A stretch of 64,000 nucleotides of DNA from positions 15,099,563 to 15,163,562 of the forward strand of contig NC_071348.1 of NCBI RefSeq assembly GCF_027744825.2, in the 5' to 3' direction. This DNA comes from Synchiropus splendidus (Eukaryota > Chordata > Actinopteri > Syngnathiformes > Callionymidae). The notes beneath the pieces are model-generated. The model did not search any database and had not been told where the DNA came from. It was given only the letters and a program-made list of their open reading frames with translations. Shown here one piece after another: positions 1 to 11,900 of this stretch (position 1 is its first letter; the number at the start of each line of letters is the position of its first letter). Position numbers and translations under genes: made by a program.

Positions 1-21
1 GCTCATGGGACCGGTGCATTA

Positions 22-235
22 TTAGAAATATGACATTAAAAATTCACCCAAAAGATGCTGCTGTTTAACACAAATGTATTTTTATTTTATTATCAAAATG
101 AAAGAAAGATATTCTCAGCCACTGAAAATGTAAACAGAGTGCTGGTTACTGACTTCACAGCAACCTGACAGTCGTTGTACAGTATGTAAACAGTTACAAC
201 CTCTGTGGTCTGCAGTACGTACGAGATGATGTACC
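22..235 (-). mobile_element. Partial copy of the hAT family seen complete at 59548-60653
   Basis: This stretch is clearly homologous, in reverse orientation, to about 60240-60460 inside the complete hAT element: GAAATATGACATTAAAAATT, CACCCAAAAG, AACAGAGTGCTGGTTACTGA and CAGTACGTACGA all recur, with a few mismatches and small gaps. It shows no ORF and neither terminal repeat. It is a fragment cut by divergence. Confidence 0.7.
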
Positions 236-3200
236 GGACCCTCGTGAATGGCTTGTGTTCATGTCTCCCATACTACCATTGTTTGTTTGTGTAAGGACAA
301 AAATATAGCACATTAGGACTGCATGTCACTCTGGAGTTGATCTTTTAAATTCTTTGTATAAAAATGTACCTTCTTCTTCTGTTACCAAGCATTGAGAGAT
401 GAAATCTTAAACTAATGATGTAAGTCGCGCATGGCTCTTTTAGATACATAAACACTGCTGCCACCTCCCTCGCTTATAGTTATGAGTTTGTTTTGTGAAT
501 ATCAGGGTTCTGGTGATGTTCTGGACAGACCAGTACACATCAGGTTGTTTGGACTGACTTTGGCTGCTACAAGTCTGTTGTTATAAATGTGCAGCTAAAT
601 GTTCTCTGCTGTGGGATATCAAACAATGCTATCCAGGAAGCACCGCTTCAGCACCGCTGGATCGCTTGTTTCTTCTCATTTGGGAAGTGCTCCTGATGGC
701 AGCTGTCAGCTGGGGAGAAGCCTTCCTTCTGACTTGTCGCGGCATGGTGGGCGTGGCTGAGGGGAAAGGGTTTCAGCTACCATGAAATGTATTTTGATGG
801 GTGAGGCTTATGTACTTTTTGTAATGTATATATGTCAAAACAGTTCTGAGCAAATAGAAACTCATTTCAACGTGTCTAATATCATTTAAAATACACGTCC
901 TCTTTGAAGAAACCACTACAAAGCCACAAACGTAGCAGCTACAAATGACATCTCCACATCACATTTTGCCCATATCTTTGTCTCAGTTAAGACGTATAAA
1001 CTTCAACATGGATTTTCTACTCTCATGGTAGAATGAGGGTTTGCACTCTTGTGTGTTTTGACAACATGTGAGCACTGTGGTGTAGAATTGGAGAAGTCTT
1101 ATTGGCACCAAATATGGCAAATCCCTGGCAGTGAATTCATGCTATTTTTTTGGTGCTTTGTGAATGAACTACTTTTTATTAATTCATAAGATCGCCTAAG
1201 TGATATCTTTATTGTTCGGTGGGTAAATAGTTTGAGTGATTGTCTGTGGCATTTTGTTCATGAGAGTTGAACAAGGTAGAACAGCGCAATGCAGAACAGG
1301 AAGATATTGATGTTGAGGCGTTATAAGAATCAAGCAGGGTTTGGCAATTTATTCACTTACAGTATTGTGAAAGACTGTTGAAAAACCGAGAAAGATGTGA
1401 ACATAAGAAGTAGAAGCCATTATGCTGAAAAAAAAAAGCTTAAAAATAAATACTTGAAAATTGAAATATTCAAAAGGCTTGTCTCAGAAGAAATATTTAC
1501 TCTGATATTGTGTATTTTTAAAGAGAGAAATAATCTCTATCTATGAATATCTGTTTGTAACTAAGCAGTAAATATCACAGACAAAAAGTTTTCATGTTCA
1601 AGTGTTTCGGGAAGGTCAGACTTATAAGTCAGATCAAAACCATATAAAGTGATTACATCAAAAACCTCTAATGAGAATGCATCCAGCATAATATTGCTAC
1701 ACTTCAGCATTGTGGCAGCATTTGAATTGCCAGCTATCCAAATACTTTACACTCATCGCAAATTGTCACTTGCTCGCTCACTCAAATTGGAGATGTCGCA
1801 CTCCACACGCAGACGATGAGTGAGTGAGTGTTTGAAGTGTCTGTGAGTGTGTGCGTGTGCAGCCAGTGGAGAGTTGTGCCTATGAAAGAGTCTTCTTCCT
1901 CATCTCGACACACAGAGAGGAGAGGCTCTACAGTCGTAACGAGAAAACCCTTCGCTACAGTGGTGGAGACCATTGGGGTCCGCATTAAGGGCTGCTGGCC
2001 ACTATTACCATGAAAAGGACTCCTCTCCTGGTTGTCCTTTGGAGTGTGTACTGAACAGAATGCAACTGAGAGCGATGTGAGTGTGCATGTGGGCCAGTAG
2101 CCCTGCTTGTATAATGTGTTGCTGGGAAGGTTTGTACTGCTGAAACCAGATCAGGTACGTGTGAATGTGTCACAACCACCACGTGAGTTTGCATTTATAG
2201 AGTTGTACGTGTGTGCCAGGCCACAATATTAATAGGGGCAGTATGTTTGGACGGCCACTAATAGTCTCATGGCTGATATTATTGGATGAGTTTCCATCAC
2301 ACTCTGAATAGATACGGCTAATTCAGCAGGTGTCTCCCCTGAATGTGCTGTTCTGGCTCATCGCATCATCCAGCTAGGGTTTACCTTGTGTTGAAGCCTG
2401 ATCCTTGACCTGCTAGGCCCAGACATCCACAACAAAATGGAAGCCAGAATAGTAGCACAATACCACAGATGTCTTCTGATGGCGTTTGACCTGATGATGT
2501 CCATTTCAAATATCTCTTTCTGGATTCTTCCTCATTACACGTACCGTATTTCCAGCTAATTTATACGTTTATGTCGAGTTTCAAATAAAATAAAAAATAA
2601 AAATAAAATTCAACATACGTTTTCCTAACTGCAGGGTGCGATGCAAGCTTTCCAAGACCCAGTACTGGAGGTGATGGGAATCTACAGTACAACATCCTGT
2701 CAACATTCTTAGTCATAATACCAGAATAATGTAAACATGAAAAGGCATATGAAGCACATAAATGTATTTGCCGCTTTATAATCTTCTGTTTTCATACAAA
2801 TGGAAATGTGCTAACTTAGAAGTGATTTGATTTTGGTAGGGTTCTGTAGGTTTCTTTACGAGCATTCTGTAAATTCCCATTGATTTTCAATCGGCCCAGT
2901 GGCACATCCAGACGTCTGCTGACTGTTGAAGTTTGGCTATAAATAAAATACATATAGGGCCCTGCTTCGGCCTTTGATTTTTTTCAGAATCCTAGACGTG
3001 ACCATCAACACAGACCGTAAAAACAAAACAAAAAAAAAAAGATTTAACAAAAAATACTTTTTTAGACGACCTGAATGTTTCATGAAAAAGTAACAACACA
3101 CATCTACTTTAGTGAACGGAATGGAGGGAGAGAAATATCAATAAGAATTTTTAGAGCCTCTGACAGTGTCTTGTCAAATCTGAAGAAAAAACGGAAGAGA

Positions 3201-4079
3201 AGCAAATATATATACATCCGAAATCTTCCTTTGTTCTTTGTGAGCCAAAGTCTCAGATAAGGCTCTGTCACTTTCACATTCATTGTTTGTTGACTAAGTC
3301 TTTCATGACTCATATACGACCATAAATTATGCTCATCTGGGGGCAAAGGGCAGAAGCAGGTCAGACAGGTAAGATGGGGTAAGGCCATGGAAGGTTTTAC
3401 AAGCACAGCATATACATAAATATTACATTTGGTGACCATGCAGACAGCTCATAACCCTGCTGTGGCAAAAAGCTCATTGTGAGACTTGCACATTGATGCC
3501 TTAATGTAGTCCCATGACATCATTCTGAGATCCATTGGTTGACTAATATTATCCACACATGCACTGGCATAGATCGTGTTCACATGTGCTCAACTAGCAA
3601 ATACAAAACAATCCATTCATGTACTTAATTCTACTGTATGTCAGGAGTGATGATGCCCATAGCAGGTAGATTGGAGCAGATACTGAGCGGTCACTAGTGT
3701 AACACGCACTAACAATAAACTATTAATGTATTGTGACGGTGGGAGAATAGTACACTGAGGAAGCCCAAGAAAGCGTGGACAAAATGTAACAAATAACAGA
3801 CAGGACAATGGCTTGACCTGAACCTGGCTTGCCCTAAACTTCACTTAAACTGTAGTGCATGAAGTGGAAAATGACTCCGAGTAGAGCTCCAAACAGTCTT
3901 TTAAAAAGAATGTGATGTGTTTTATTGACCTTCTGGGGTCACCAAAGGTTGCCAATGTATGTACTGTATAAAGTTCTTTACATACTTGATCAGTACATTA
4001 TCCAGTGTTCTCACTACCATTTTGTCATTGTTCATAGTTACGTGTGTGCGCGAGTCCATGTGGGCATGTTTTGCTATAC
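236..4079. other. Intergenic, no gene recognised
   Basis: Only short, unconserved ORFs occur, with no splice-compatible conserved blocks. It contains homopurine and A-rich runs (for example 2585-2610 and 3019-3040) and GTGTG-rich patches near 1830-1860. I see nothing supportable as a gene. Confidence 0.5.
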
Positions 4080-4600
4080 GTACTTGTGAGTACCAAGTCT
4101 TGAAAAGCCAACTTCTTGTGAGGACATTTTGGCCTGTCCTTACAAGGTTTAGAGTGTAAAAAAGTTGCTTATTACAATTAGGTTTAAGTTTGATTCAGAG
4201 TCTTTGTTAAGGTTAGGCATTTGTTTTGGTTTGGTTCAGTTAAGTGTGAGAGGGTTATGTCAATGAGAGGTCCTCACAGAAATAACGAAACAAATGTGTG
4301 TGTATATAACTTTCTTCTTACTTGCCGTGACCAATTCTTGACAGACATCTCCTTGTGAGGACCTTATGTCTTTGTGGGATCACTTGGCCAGGGACCACAA
4401 GACCAAGTCTCAATAGGTGGATGAAGACCTCAGAGTAACTAGGTCATGATAACTGGGTTTAAGTTTGGTTTAAAGTGCTGATTAAGGTTAGCCATTTCTT
4501 TTGCATGGTTAAGTTAAGGGTGAGAGGCTGGGGAAGGCATTATAGCAATGAGCAGTCCCCACAAAGATAGAGATACAAACGTGTGTGTGTATGTCAGCGT
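4080..4600 (+). repeat. Two diverged tandem copies of a teleost-type interspersed repeat
   Basis: Roughly 4090-4310 and 4345-4595 share the same order of blocks: CTTGTGAGGAC, GGTTTAAGTTTG, AAGGTTAG-CATTT, GGTGAGAGG or GTGAGAGGGTTATG, CAATGAGnnGTCC-CACA, ending ACAAAYGTGTGTGTGTAT. The GGTTAAGGTTAGGCATT / GGTCCCCACAAAG theme is widespread in fish genomes. Copies are well diverged. Confidence 0.65.
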
Positions 4601-6109
4601 GCGTGTGCGCCCATAAGTGGAATAACTCATAGAAATTTCTGAACCACACACTTGAACATCAGGAGTTGGCAATGCACTCCTTTTACACTGCAGGTCAGGC
4701 ACAGTTCATGCACAAAAAGTGAATGTGAGTGTGTACGTGTGTGCGTGTGTGTGAGTGTTTGTGTGTTCTATGTGGTAACCCTGGTCTCATTTTATTTTTA
4801 AAGTGAGCTTAGACAAAGGCCTCTAGTCAGGCTTCTCTGAGAACAGGACCTTGGGAACATGACCAGTGGCAGTTGCGTCACATTGTGTGTGCGTATGTGT
4901 GTTTGACTTTCCTCTCGTAAAGAGATCACTTGTCCAAGTTGAACAGAAAGAGAGAGGAAAAAGGCTCTTGTAACTCCTGCCAGATGTGCAACAGCAGAAC
5001 ACACACCCACACCAGCCTGGATGCATTATTACTGTAGACTCGAAGGCTTGTTTAGTGTCAAATTTACTGTCATTGGACATCAATGCATGACATCATAGGA
5101 AGGATTTTATTTCAAATAGAAAAAGCGCAACACAGTCATTCATAAAACACAGTGTATTTAGTTAGTTGAATTTGCATTCCTTGAGACCAAAGCGCAGTCT
5201 ATGACAAGTCCAGAAATTAATATTTAAAGACATCTTTTCCTCCTAAACAATGTTCTCTCAAGCTTTTTTTTATGACACAAATGTATTTAAATGTGAATGG
5301 GAAGGCGTGTTGGTACTGTATGTAGTCTTGTTAGGAACATAAGGAGGTGTCTTGCTCTCCTATTTTCAGCGGTGGCAAGCCATCTTGGAAGTGTTTCTGC
5401 ATTCCATTACTTGGTGACTGACAGGCTTGGGCACAAAAAGGCATTGAAGAAGTTCCTCCAGGACATCATTGACAAGAGCTTAGAACACTGCAGGAGCAGT
5501 AGGCAGCCTAAAAGGCGATGCCAGATGCTCAGGACGAGAGTTGCCAGAGCACAGGGACTAATCCCTCGTGAGAGGAAGGTAAACTGACTCGGCATCAATA
5601 AAATGATCATCAGCTCCGAATTCAATGAAAAGGATAGATGGCCGAGCTGCAGCAGAAAATATAATTCTGCAGATTCTATAGGGTGATGAGCTACGAATAT
5701 GGGTGTGAGGCAAGGGATTCAAACTGGAATGGACCATGTGATCCACCAACCCACAGTTAAAAGACAACGATATATGGAATCTCAAGAGTGAGTTGCATCT
5801 GCTCCACCAGCTGAAATGGTATGCCAAACTTACAGATGTCCGATATCAGAAACATACCACACACAATGCATCATTGGCCAGTACGTTCTGAGAACCAAGG
5901 AACAATCATAGGAAGAAAACATAGGCGTCAGACACTGTGATCTCATTGATCAGTTCCTGAGTGAAGAACATATGAAGAGGCAGCTGACAGAGTGGAGACA
6001 GGAACAGATAGAGACAGTTGAAGTACAGATTCAGAAGATGGGTGACTTGGACACTAGAACCCTCACTGGATATGCCAACATGAGGGCGGTGAACCAGCCT
6101 TGTGTCCTG
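4601..6109. other. Intergenic with GT-rich patches, no gene
   Basis: A GTGTG-rich tract lies at about 4725-4760. A 96-codon ORF near 5297-5587 and the sequence up to 6100 look weakly coding-like (KKFLQDIIDKSL) and may be an older part of the neighbouring LINE, but I do not recognise them. Confidence 0.4.
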
Positions 6110-6662
6110 GTGTGGCTGAAACAACCTGGAGCTGGACACTCACAATACAGTGGAGATGATCATGGACTTCTGGAAACACAGCCCCGCCATCCCAACATGC
6201 AGATGGCAGACCCACCCGTCTCCTTCGACATCGTGGACTCCTGCTTCTTCCTAGGGTCACCGTCACCCAGGACGTCAAATGGGAGCCAACCATCAACTCC
6301 CTCCTCAAGAAGGCCCTACAGAGAATGTTCTTCCTTTGGTAGCTGAGGAAAGTCAAAAGATGCTGGTACAGCTCTACAGGGAGATCAAAGGCACATTGAG
6401 CACACTGCTGAGTAGCTGATTTGCTGTAGGCTGCCATCTTTTCAGGGCCTGTATGTTACCAGGACCTGGGGTCATGCAGGTTGGATCACAGCTGATCTTT
6501 GTCAACCTGCACATGTTCTGTTTGTACCGCTACAGGAACTTATTTTTTTATATTGTCATACATGCTGCACTTAAACACTTCAATTATTACACCTCTATTT
6601 TTATTTGATCTTGATGTCATTTATTTTTTTGCACCAAAGCACATGGCAATAAATCTTTTCTA
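6110..6662 (+). mobile_element. L2/Rex1-like LINE, 3' end of ORF2 (decayed)
   Basis: Translation pieces LELDTHNTVEMIMDF, then a CACCGTCACCCAGGACGTCA-type block, then RMFFLW-LRKVK correspond to the C-terminal part of fish L2/Rex1-type ORF2 proteins (usual order: LELNTxKTVEMIxDF, TISQDLKWE, QQRMFFLRQLRKF). Several frame breaks are present. The tail ends CATGGCAATAAATC TTTTCTAATTC, the usual kind of LINE 3' end. It is 5' truncated. Family-level assignment is from recall. Confidence 0.7.
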
Positions 6663-7855
6663 ATTCGCATTGTGAATTCTGTTGGACTGAACAGACTATT
6701 TAGGTAACGTCGTTGGTATGTATTGTGTGAGTTAACGGCATGTGTAACAGTCAACCATTTTTCAATTCATCTTTGGTATGTCTGCTGGGTGACTTGTTCA
6801 TTCACCATAGGGTGGTGTCAAGAATTATGAAGAGTTGTTGTGTTCTCCTTGTGTTGTCCTTTTCATTTCGTCTCACACAGGTTTAACACATATTTAAGTA
6901 TAATCAGGTTCATTGCTGCCAAACCCTCTTTCCTTCTGTCATTCTCCTCTCTTTCACTTCCTGTGTTTTTCAAGCAGTTTTTCCACCTGTGACGCACACC
7001 AGCAGAATGAAAGCAAAGTCTAGTAGAAGCTGGAGCTGAGATCAAGGGAAGGTGGAGGGGTATAAAGTGACACCACACCAGGGAACTATATTTACAATGT
7101 GCCTCTGTAACACACTGCCTATTTTTAGCTGCCAGATCTTTTCTCAGCAGCGGGTGCACACTGTTACACCGTCACAAGCACAGGCATCAGATGGCACTGA
7201 TGAATTTACACTGTTGTCCGCTGCCAATGGCAACGCCTTATCCTCAAGCGAGTTCCTGTACTAAGCTAAACTTACTGAATTCCTCCCATTCGACAGTCCC
7301 ATTGCACCTTTTTATCTCTTTCCACAACGGTTTGTCAAAGGCACATCTGCTGTGTTGTTTATAAACTACAATATTTTAATTCACAATTCTTCCCAATATG
7401 AACACCTGTGCAATATAGTACTTGGTCACCAACCATAAAGCTGATAAGGCAAGACACATTCATTGTAGCATTGTAAAAATGTGTTTCGCGATGGAAGAGC
7501 ATGTTTCTTTCACTGAGGTCCCAATGAATTTATCAAGCAGTGATGCCAACAATGACAATGACACTGTTGAGATCCTTGTGAAACACATCATTGCTGCAGC
7601 ACAATCAAATTAATTTCATCTTAGACCAGTAACTTCCTTCTATACGGTGGTATTTTTTATCTTCATCCTGCTTTTTTTCTTAAGAACTTCAGAGGCAACA
7701 ACTGTCTGGTCACACCAACGGATACAGTGCAACAGCCACTCAAATAATGTTCTTTTTGTTGCTTCTACGGATGCTGGGGTGATTTGTCTCATGAGAGATA
7801 CACAGAAATATTCTTATTATATTCTTATATATTATTCGGAAATAATATGTGCTGT
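6663..7855. other. Intergenic, no gene recognised
   Basis: Short ORFs only; nothing shows family similarity or splice structure. Confidence 0.5.
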
Positions 7856-7859
7856 CCTC

Positions 7860-8016
7860 CAGAGGAAGGTCAATCTCAACATGAATGGGTGACAGCTGGG
7901 AGACACCCTGGACATGTTGCCAATTCATCACAAGGCAACACGGAGAAACCGGTCCAACCCGGGAGTCCAACCCGTAGCCTTCTTCCTGCAAGGCAAGTGA
8001 GCTAACCGCTAGGTTA
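7860..8016 (-). repeat. tRNA-derived SINE (internally shortened)
   Basis: Read on the minus strand it begins with a tRNA-like head: GCGGTTAGCTCACTTGCC (A-box-like) and GGGTTGGACTCCC (B-box-like GGTTCGANTCC), followed by the body CTTGTGATGAATTGGCAAC and TGTCCAGGGTGTCTCCCAG, which matches the common teleost SINE body (GTGATGGACTGGCGACCTGTCCAGGGTGT). The middle part found in full-length copies is missing. It is not a functional tRNA gene: no intact cloverleaf follows. Confidence 0.75.
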
Positions 8017-8820
8017 CAGACAGGCAGAAACATAATCATTGGAGTCGTTCCTTACGGCAGCTGACTGCAGAGGCGGCTAAAGACCAGTCACACCAGAGAG
8101 GGGCGTGGCTGAGGAGAACAAGACCTCAGCTCTGTGATACGAAGCATTTTCGACTTTTCAGTACTTAATATAAAGCATGAAAGCATTCCATTTTACAAGA
8201 CACTTACTGTAAATCGCGTTTTAACATATGGTTAGTATTAACCCTTTAGGTGCCAAAATCACACATTATTATTAGTAGTAGTAGCAGTAGTATCATTATT
8301 ATTATTATAAGAATGATATAAAAGTTGAATATTTCATTGAAAAACCCTAAGGGTTCAGTCCTTATTATCGGACTGGCCAAACATACCGTCTTTTTAATTA
8401 AGTTGTGATAACAGGAAATATTCTACAACACTAGATTGTGGTGCTGGATAATAGGTGATGTCCTCACTGGCCTGTCTTTGAACTCATCTGAGGTGCATTT
8501 AACCATTTGGCAGTCTGACTGTTTAAACTTTGTTATATACAATCTCAAGCCCCAGAGTTCTTTTAAACCCAAGGCAACCCTGGTATCAGAGAGAGGAGTC
8601 CTCATGCTTGTCTAGGTTTGTCATTTCTCTGTTGATAATACGATTGATTCCCTTGACTGGAAATAACAGGCACCTTATAACCTCATTACGGCTGTCGCTG
8701 TGTGAGAGTGAGATGCTGGGATACTGTGCTGCCCTAACTGTCGTATGTGATGCCGGATGGCTGCCATAAGTGTCGTACACGTTGCCGGGCTGCTACGTGC
8801 TGTGGTGCCAGCTATTGAAT

Positions 8821-8848
8821 AAAAAAAAAAAAAGAAAGAAAAAAAAGC
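8821..8848 (+). repeat. A-rich run (A)n with GAAA interruptions
   Basis: A low-complexity A/GAAA stretch directly after TTGAAT; may be the tail of an unrecognised retroposed sequence. Confidence 0.6.
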
Positions 8849-8904
8849 ATCTGCTGGCCGTGGTCGTAGGTACGAGCAGACATAAGTGGAGCAGGTCGTA
8901 AGTC

Positions 8905-8906
<2 letters not shown>

Positions 8907-8956
<50 letters not shown>
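8907..8956 (+). repeat. Compound microsatellite (AT)n(GT)n
   Basis: Short AT dinucleotide run passing directly into about 18 GT units; typical polymorphic vertebrate microsatellite. Confidence 0.95.
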
Positions 8957-8958
<2 letters not shown>

Positions 8959-11900
8959 ATTTGTTGTAGCATTTGTAGTGATTATTTCAATAATAATTTC
9001 AAAAACTTCATTCAATAGAATCTGCAAAAGTGTTTTGCTAGTCCACATGCTTTCGTTTAGAGACAAATGTGTTCTGCGTTATTAATATTTTTACTTTGGT
9101 GACATACAGCTTTGCTTCAAAATGCTGGCACTTGTTCCCCAAGTCCAGAGTGCTCCTGTGGGTGAATTTTCCGATTCTTTTTTATTACAGTCACACTCTA
9201 TGAAAGAACTATGTTGTAAGTTTTAATGACAAAATCAATTTCTCAGAATTTTCTCCTGTGCATGAATCAGCTGTGGACGTGCACAAAACAATTTCTCTCA
9301 GGCTCAGCAAAGAATGGCGTTTCCAGTGAACTACTTATTGATCCCAGGGGCTGATTTTAATATGTGGTTTCACTCACACCATTACTGAATTGCATGCTGG
9401 CATTTGTAGTCATCATTTCCTTATAAAGACATGTTTGACCATATACTTTTGTCGATCTACTTTAAATAAATACATGAAACAAATCTTGCCATCAAACTGC
9501 ACCACATAGATTGTGGTCCCTGTCCCTCCTCCAAAAACATTTTGGGTTTCGCCAAGCTCACTCCTAAACTCCCGGTTTTTCATCTGGCCCTCTCCCAATG
9601 TTTGTGTATTTTAGGTAGTACCATGATGTGATGTTTGATCAGAGCAAAGCTGCCACTGAGCATCGTAACTACTCTTCTTTTCTTCTCCATGTTTGTCCTC
9701 CACAAACAACTGCAACAGACACAACCGCTGTCATACATAAGAAAAATCATTGTTCTTTTGCTAGGAGCCACAGTAGACCTAAACACATCATGCCTCTCTG
9801 CATTCCTTGCTGGATGTAATCATAAACATTAAGACAAAACTGCACCCAAACTGCTTGAAAAGCTGTATCACTGAAACCCCTTATTATAGTACATATACCA
9901 CCCAACCGTCCCATTGTAAAAACAGTTACAGCACTGTTCACTAGAATAATAAAAGGGAGTTTCCCTAGCTATTAAATTTAGGTCATGTCATTGAAGAGAC
10001 TGAAGCATTTCTGTTGATGTGTACATATGTTATTAAATGGTTCTAGGGCTGCTTCTTCAAGTCAATTGAGGTTTCCTCTTTGTTAACATTTTGAAAAGTT
10101 GTAATTCAAGTAGTAATGTATTCGTAACTTGGAATGCATTGTTGTGCTTCACACTTCTGGGCCCTTCACTTGAATGGTTGTTAGTCAAAAAGGGAACCAG
10201 AGGTCAACTTTTGTGAGATCACGGTGCATAGTTTATTGGAGGTCAAAAAGAAAACTGCTATCCCAGAATACATTAAGTGTTATGACATGCACAACCGGGA
10301 AGGTACACCTTGGCGTAGGGCGGAGTAATTGGAAGGATTTCAATGTCGTGTCGTCACTGGGCAAGACCCAACAACCTTAGAAGTTCCACTTTAACAAAGC
10401 ATTCCAAGTCCGCTGATGAGAAGCAACTTTGGGCTTCTTATCCAGTTATCCATTTGAAATTTTCATCCGTCACGGGTTGTAAAATGTAAACTGTAAAATG
10501 TTGTTGCTAGTGTGGGCTTGCTGTCTGAAACGCTGATAAATTCTGCAAGTTGTTTCTAGAGTACAGTGAAAAAAATATCACACATCACCAGCACTCACTC
10601 ATGCTGGTCTGTGACACCAGAGAAAATCCATCTGGGGAGCCAGGAAGACAGACAGACAGTTGGGCAAATACAGTAAAAAACAAATACAGAGAATACGGTA
10701 ATGATGTAATCCAACGCCACTGCAACAGACATGAAAGTCATCACGTGTCCATGAAATTTCTATTCTTGCTCTCACTTGGTCAGTTTCAGTTCAGTATTCT
10801 TCCTGTTTGAAATAGACTTATATATGAAATAGACCAATTTATTTTCAGTCAGGCTCATGGTCACGTAGGGTACTATACATACCAAGTTCCATCACAACTA
10901 AAGAAACCATTACAGCCTACAGTCATCACCCCCACACATCCTCAACCTAACTGCACTTGTTGTTCTTGAACATACCACATGAATGCATGAATTGCAACGT
11001 CTATCAACATGCAACATGATGGCTGACAGGGGCATGTGACGATTAACAATGTGTTACACTACAGAAGTGAAAATGTGTTGATTTGGCGTGTGTTCAACCT
11101 GCATGTGGTTTCTCTCCCTTTGGGGCATGACAATGAACTGTTGTCTATTGTAGGCTGACAACCCATAATAAAGGTATGTGCTGTTGTGTTTAGAGGCTGC
11201 ATGTGCTGAGGACTTGTACTGAAGCTGCTCTGAACCCTGAAATGGCGCTGTTTGTTGGGTCTGTCATTGCAGTCCAGATGACTGCCAACTCACCTGAGAC
11301 ACTTAAACATCAGAGTTTTGAGCGAGACTTAAGGCGTGTGTTTACTCAACAGGGTGTTAACGTCAATGAAATTGATGTTTATCCTCACACGTGTCAGAGA
11401 GGATCATGTGAGAGCGTATACGACACCTTGCTTTGCCATCATATCTCGACTGTCACCAAACACACACATGTACACAACCAGAGAGAAGAGTGTCCTGAAT
11501 CAGCCTGAATTCAAGTGTTGGGGATGCCTTGGATCCTAACAGGACCACAGTAGTTTTCCACGTCGTAACGTTGTAACTTGCTTTTTTCCATGATAGAAGA
11601 ATCTGATGGATTGGTGCCCTCTACATACGCACATGCTGATCAGGTCTTCCTAGAATTCACTGAATGGGGATCTTCTTTCTCTCCATTTTCTTCCTTGAGA
11701 AAATGAAGTCAAATTCCTCTTTTAGCACAATAAAACATCAATGTCAATGGTCTTTCTATACAGCAGATATTCAGACTTTATTTTCAAAGTTCATATAAAA
11801 ATTGAGGACACCACAACACCATGCCTTTATCCATTTTCTGCTGCTTTCCATCAGGCAAGGATCGTGGAAGACCAGACTATTCATGCCCCTATCACTGCAA

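Noticed and set aside
1782..2194. Overlapping ORFs on both strands rich in His/Thr/Val
   Set aside because: Produced by GTGTG/CACAC low-complexity sequence.
7950..8016. Functional tRNA gene on the minus strand
   Set aside because: A- and B-box-like blocks exist but there is no complete cloverleaf, and a SINE body follows directly.
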